This document shows positions 4,474-7,705 of a DNA stretch of 7,705 nt, one piece after another; the first letter of the stretch is position 1; every line of letters starts with the position of its first letter. Both the position numbers and the translations under genes were made by a program. The notes below the pieces were generated by a model that did not search any database, had not been told where the DNA came from, and saw nothing but the letters and a program-made list of their open reading frames with translations. The stretch spans positions 1-7,705 of the forward strand of contig SDWN01000723.1 of the NCBI GenBank assembly GCA_004195305.1. The letters are read 5' to 3'. This DNA is from Neptunomonas sp. GTDB lineage: Bacteria > Pseudomonadota > Gammaproteobacteria > Pseudomonadales > Balneatricaceae.

Positions 4474-7400
4474 ATGTCCCTGCGCGTCACTAATCAGTTA
4501 ATGAAACTGCTGCTATTACTCGTCATGTCATTGAGTGTCATCTCCTGTGGCGGCGGGGGTGGAGATACACCTTCATCACAAGTGACTGCGCCTGCATCAC
4601 TCCAATCGGCAAAGATCGTTTCTGCCGTTTCAAGCAGTAAAAACCAAATCCAGTTGGATTGGCTACCTGCCAGCAGTGGATCATCTTCGTCGCTGGCCTA
4701 TGAAATCCACCTATCAACAACCACCGGTTTCGTGCCTGACAGCAGCACACTAAAAGCAACGATTAACGGAACCATCAGCGCGGACATTAGCGATTTAACA
4801 CCCTCGACTGTGTATTACATCATCGTTGTTGCGATCGACGGGGCGGGAACAAAAGCGAACTCTGAAGAGTTCTCAGTCACAACGTCTGAGAATGATGTCA
4901 CCGTCAAAGCTGATCTTAATGTATTAAGCGAAGAACAGATCGCCGACGATAAGGTTGTCGCCATTAGCGCCACGGCGATTAGCCTCACGAATGATCCTGC
5001 TGTAGCAACCCCAGAAGTGGGCGACATACTCTCTAATATCGGTGGTGACGGCCAACTCAGGCGCGTGGTCTCGGTTAGTGACACGGGATCTACGACGGAA
5101 GTGACGACAGAGCCGGTAGGCGTTGAGGAAGTCTTCGATAATTTCTCCGTCAATCTAGCCACCACATTGGTAGACCCTACAGCGTCGGAGCAGATAGACA
5201 GCTCACGGGCGCTATTCCGCTCGGTCCAACTTCCCTCTTCCACCTCCGCAAACCAAACAACCTCACAGGTCGAATGGCCCAATGGTGGGCTAAAGTTTGA
5301 GCAGCGGCGCTCAGGGTCGGGGAATCAAACAGCTGCCGTGGCCAATCGAGCAATGAGCTCAGCCAAGGCGGTTGATATTTCGACTATTGGCGTTTCAGAA
5401 AATGGGGATCTGGCCGTCCGCTATCCTGCAGGAGTCGCGTTGTATGTTGGCGCCAGCCTAAGTAGCAACCTTGCTATTACGGTTGATAAATTTCGTGTGT
5501 CTTATGGGATGACGACGAAAGCAGAGCTCAAATCTCCCGATGGCACAAAGAAGACACTTTTCCCGCACTTTTCCCTCGAGCAGGATTCTCTATACCACCA
5601 TATAGATATCAATTGGACGCCGACTAAAGCCGACTTAGCGTCTAACCGCTCGCCACACCTCCTGACAGTCACGGTTGACCAGGCTACCGATTGTGCGTTG
5701 TTCGAAAACTGCGACAGGGTGACTGTCGAAATACCCGTTTATGTCATTCAAATAGGGGATGAAGCGCTAGTAGGAGATGTCACCACGCTCTCTTTTGGCA
5801 CCTTCGTTGATGCCAACGGTAACCGTCAATTCAAGGGCTGGAACAGTGGTAATGTCAGCGCTGTCATTGAAAAGACAAGACAACTTGTTGAATCCGGCCG
5901 TAACGGACAGCTTAAAAGGACGCTTAACGATGACATCGAAGGGCTCATCGATATCGGACTGGACCAAGACGACTTTAATACCCTCAAAGATCTACAAGAC
6001 AAGCCTTTTTCCGAGTACACAGATGCCGACCAGGAGGAATTGAATAAAATTCTCACCCGTGTCGAGCCATTAGCTCCGGCTCAAAACTTCTCTCATATTT
6101 TGAATAAAATCAAAATGCGTGATGAAACCGTCAACTGTGACAACGCCGCTTACGCGCCCTGCCAGTCCAGAATTGACATCGCCGTCAAGAACATCAAATT
6201 TCAGCCTAAGTTTGAATTTGAAGCAGCGACAAAACCTGAAAAATATCTAAAAGCAGTGGTGAGCGGTGATTTCGGTTTCAAGGCGGAGCTGATTACCGAT
6301 GCCAACGGCATAGTCTCGTTTAAAGGTGATAATGCCCTGACCAAAAAGCTACTCTCGCGTAAATTTTACAAAATCATCCCGACACCTGCGGGCATTCCGA
6401 TTGTGATCATTGGTGAGTTTCGAATGCTGGGACAGCTTGAAGCAGAATTCACCGGAGCGGTGCATGCCAGCCATACCTTCAATCTGAACTATCCATACCG
6501 AACGGGGCTGGAATACCGTAATGGCAGCTGGCGTCAAATCGATGATGACCTAGCTGCAACGCAAAGCTATGTTGTGGATCTATCGGGGGAAGCGGGAGCA
6601 AGTGCGGAGCTCCGACTGATCCCCGAGTTTGAAATCAGTGTGTATCGTCTCAGTGCCGTGACCGGTTCGATCGAGCCCTACCTATATGCCAATGTTGAAG
6701 TCGAAGGTGACGCACGCGCAGGTTTTGGGACGGAACAGGAACCTTGGGCGCAAGGTGATTATCGGGTCAACACAGCAACCGCAGGGGCTGGCATCGACGC
6801 CAAATGGCGCGGTGACCTGGGCTTGATTGGTGACGAAACCACCGTCGGCTTCAGTTATCCAGCAACCAGCTGTTCCAGCCGGTTTGTCTGTAGTCGCGCG
6901 GACAGAGCCTCGTTCGAACTGATCCCAGCGACCGATTGGATGACCCTGCCAGTCATCAGCGAAATAACACAACAGCCAGGAACAAGCCCATTCGGTGCCG
7001 ATACGTTGACTTTATCCACGACGATCACCGCCGGTAAGCTGATGTGGGATGGTGATGACGGCGACAACGACGTCACATCAGGCCAATGGTACCTGTACCG
7101 TAAAGATGGCCAGGCCGCGTATGGCGAGCTCTCTTTTAGTCACCCAACGAGTCTGACAGATACCAATATCTATACTGGCGCTAATTATGAACCTGGAATC
7201 TATGAAGTGCGCTTCGGAGCGGTCAACCAGCTGCCCTCCATCGTGCGACAGTATCGGTCTATTATGCTCGATCTCCGAAATACCGAGGCACTGGCTCCGG
7301 ATGAGTTGAGGTTGATCGGACAAGTTGTCGTTAAAAATCAATTTGGAGCCACTGTCGCTATTCCCGCTAACCTTCGAGTGATGTTTGCTCCCTGTGAACA

Positions 7401-7705
7401 AGCTGAAGGTATGTCAAGTTTCTACACATCTTTTGGAGTTCATGACACGCAGGCTTATGTGGCCTCTGACGGAACCTTTGAGCTTGACTTGCAGTCTTTT
7501 GATTTCAATTCAGGCCAATACGGTTGCTTTGGCTTTGAAGATAACTACAGCTTGGTTCTCTATGTTGATAACAATGCAAACGGGATCTGGGATTGGGATA
7601 TAGACACCAGTTTAGACTCCGACGAGCTCTTTAAGGCAAGGTTAAGCCAAGGCCCGCCGCTTTTGTCTGTTACTCATGTCAGCCATAGTGGCCAAATCAA
7701 TATCC
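4474..7705 (+). CDS. Giant fibronectin type III lipoprotein of unknown function (3' end outside window)
   Basis: The frame from ATG 4474 is open for 1077 codons and runs off the right edge. Residues 1-25 are a lipoprotein signal peptide: a Leu-rich core, then lipobox VISC with Cys25, followed by five Gly. There is no Asp at +2, so outer-membrane or surface placement is likely. Residues about 40-138 form a fibronectin type III domain (IQLDW, YEIHLSTTTGF, LTPSTVYYIIVVAID). Residues 141-233 are a second beta-type segment (GQLRRVVSVSDTGSTTEVTT). Residues about 312-425 look beta-rich; about 460-548 are charged and probably helical; about 574-746 are again beta-rich (TGLEYRNGSW near the middle). 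Paired Cys occur at 555/563 and 800/806. Residues 1032-1040 (DNNANGIWD) resemble a calcium-binding loop. No catalytic motif is recognised. Adhesin, surface scaffold or polymer-binding roles are possible, none demonstrated. Composition resembles the neighbours, so recent transfer is not evident. Confidence 0.88.
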   Translation, partial: MSLRVTNQLMKLLLLLVMSLSVISCGGGGGDTPSSQVTAPASLQSAKIVSAVSSSKNQIQLDWLPASSGSSSSLAYEIHLSTTTGFVPDSSTLKATINGTISADISDLTPSTVYYIIVVAIDGAGTKANSEEFSVTTSENDVTVKADLNVLSEEQIADDKVVAISATAISLTNDPAVATPEVGDILSNIGGDGQLRRVVSVSDTGSTTEVTTEPVGVEEVFDNFSVNLATTLVDPTASEQIDSSRALFRSVQLPSSTSANQTTSQVEWPNGGLKFEQRRSGSGNQTAAVANRAMSSAKAVDISTIGVSENGDLAVRYPAGVALYVGASLSSNLAITVDKFRVSYGMTTKAELKSPDGTKKTLFPHFSLEQDSLYHHIDINWTPTKADLASNRSPHLLTVTVDQATDCALFENCDRVTVEIPVYVIQIGDEALVGDVTTLSFGTFVDANGNRQFKGWNSGNVSAVIEKTRQLVESGRNGQLKRTLNDDIEGLIDIGLDQDDFNTLKDLQDKPFSEYTDADQEELNKILTRVEPLAPAQNFSHILNKIKMRDETVNCDNAAYAPCQSRIDIAVKNIKFQPKFEFEAATKPEKYLKAVVSGDFGFKAELITDANGIVSFKGDNALTKKLLSRKFYKIIPTPAGIPIVIIGEFRMLGQLEAEFTGAVHASHTFNLNYPYRTGLEYRNGSWRQIDDDLAATQSYVVDLSGEAGASAELRLIPEFEISVYRLSAVTGSIEPYLYANVEVEGDARAGFGTEQEPWAQGDYRVNTATAGAGIDAKWRGDLGLIGDETTVGFSYPATSCSSRFVCSRADRASFELIPATDWMTLPVISEITQQPGTSPFGADTLTLSTTITAGKLMWDGDDGDNDVTSGQWYLYRKDGQAAYGELSFSHPTSLTDTNIYTGANYEPGIYEVRFGAVNQLPSIVRQYRSIMLDLRNTEALAPDELRLIGQVVVKNQFGATVAIPANLRVMFAPCEQAEGMSSFYTSFGVHDTQAYVASDGTFELDLQSFDFNSGQYGCFGFEDNYSLVLYVDNNANGIWDWDIDTSLDSDELFKARLSQGPPLLSVTHVSHSGQINI

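Noticed and set aside
4815..5282. 155-codon open frame on the - strand
   Set aside because: It lies opposite the FN3 and following segments of the lipoprotein, is Ser/Thr/Val-rich as expected from a complement, and has no convincing ribosome site.

Overview
The window looks like chromosomal DNA from a free-living, probably marine, gammaproteobacterium. The evidence is a vibriolysin/pseudolysin-type secreted metalloprotease with PPC and Ig-like C-terminal additions, a sodium-coupled amino-acid transporter, and a very large Gly-linker lipoprotein with a fibronectin type III head. The assignment to a lineage is an inference from family resemblance; no rRNA or other phylogenetic marker is present. 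All three confident genes lie on the + strand, separated by long gaps of about 590 and 530 bases, so they are probably three separate transcription units rather than one operon.

Layout: 1-2004 is the 3' part of an M4 zinc metalloprotease (pro-domain, catalytic domain, PPC domain, Ig-like tail); its start lies left of the window. 2005-2595 is a non-coding gap with several inverted repeats: a hairpin just after the protease stop, an inverted pair of DnaA-box-like 9-mers, and a 10-bp hairpin with a GAAA tetraloop. It also holds a segment that reads either as a weak promoter or as a 41-codon hydrophobic mini-ORF. 2596-3945 is a complete 449-residue NSS/SNF-family Na+-dependent transporter with about 11 membrane segments. 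3946-4473 is a second gap with no convincing gene, many short inverted repeats, a possible extended -10 promoter, and a 10-bp-stem hairpin in the presumed leader of the next gene. 4474-7705 is an open frame of 1077 codons that runs off the right edge: the N-terminal part of a giant lipoprotein.

Functional picture: the protease would release peptides and amino acids outside the cell, and a Na+-coupled transporter could take amino acids up. This pairing is plausible for a protein-degrading marine heterotroph, but nothing in the sequence shows the genes are co-regulated. The lipoprotein's role is unknown; its architecture suggests a surface or outer-membrane-anchored protein.

The main points for a second look are the large uncharacterised lipoprotein, the apparent joint loss of both extracellular-gate residues in the transporter, the missing second disulfide in the protease, and the structured intergenic regions. 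I found no CRISPR array, tRNA, rRNA, intact insertion sequence or recognisable defence system.
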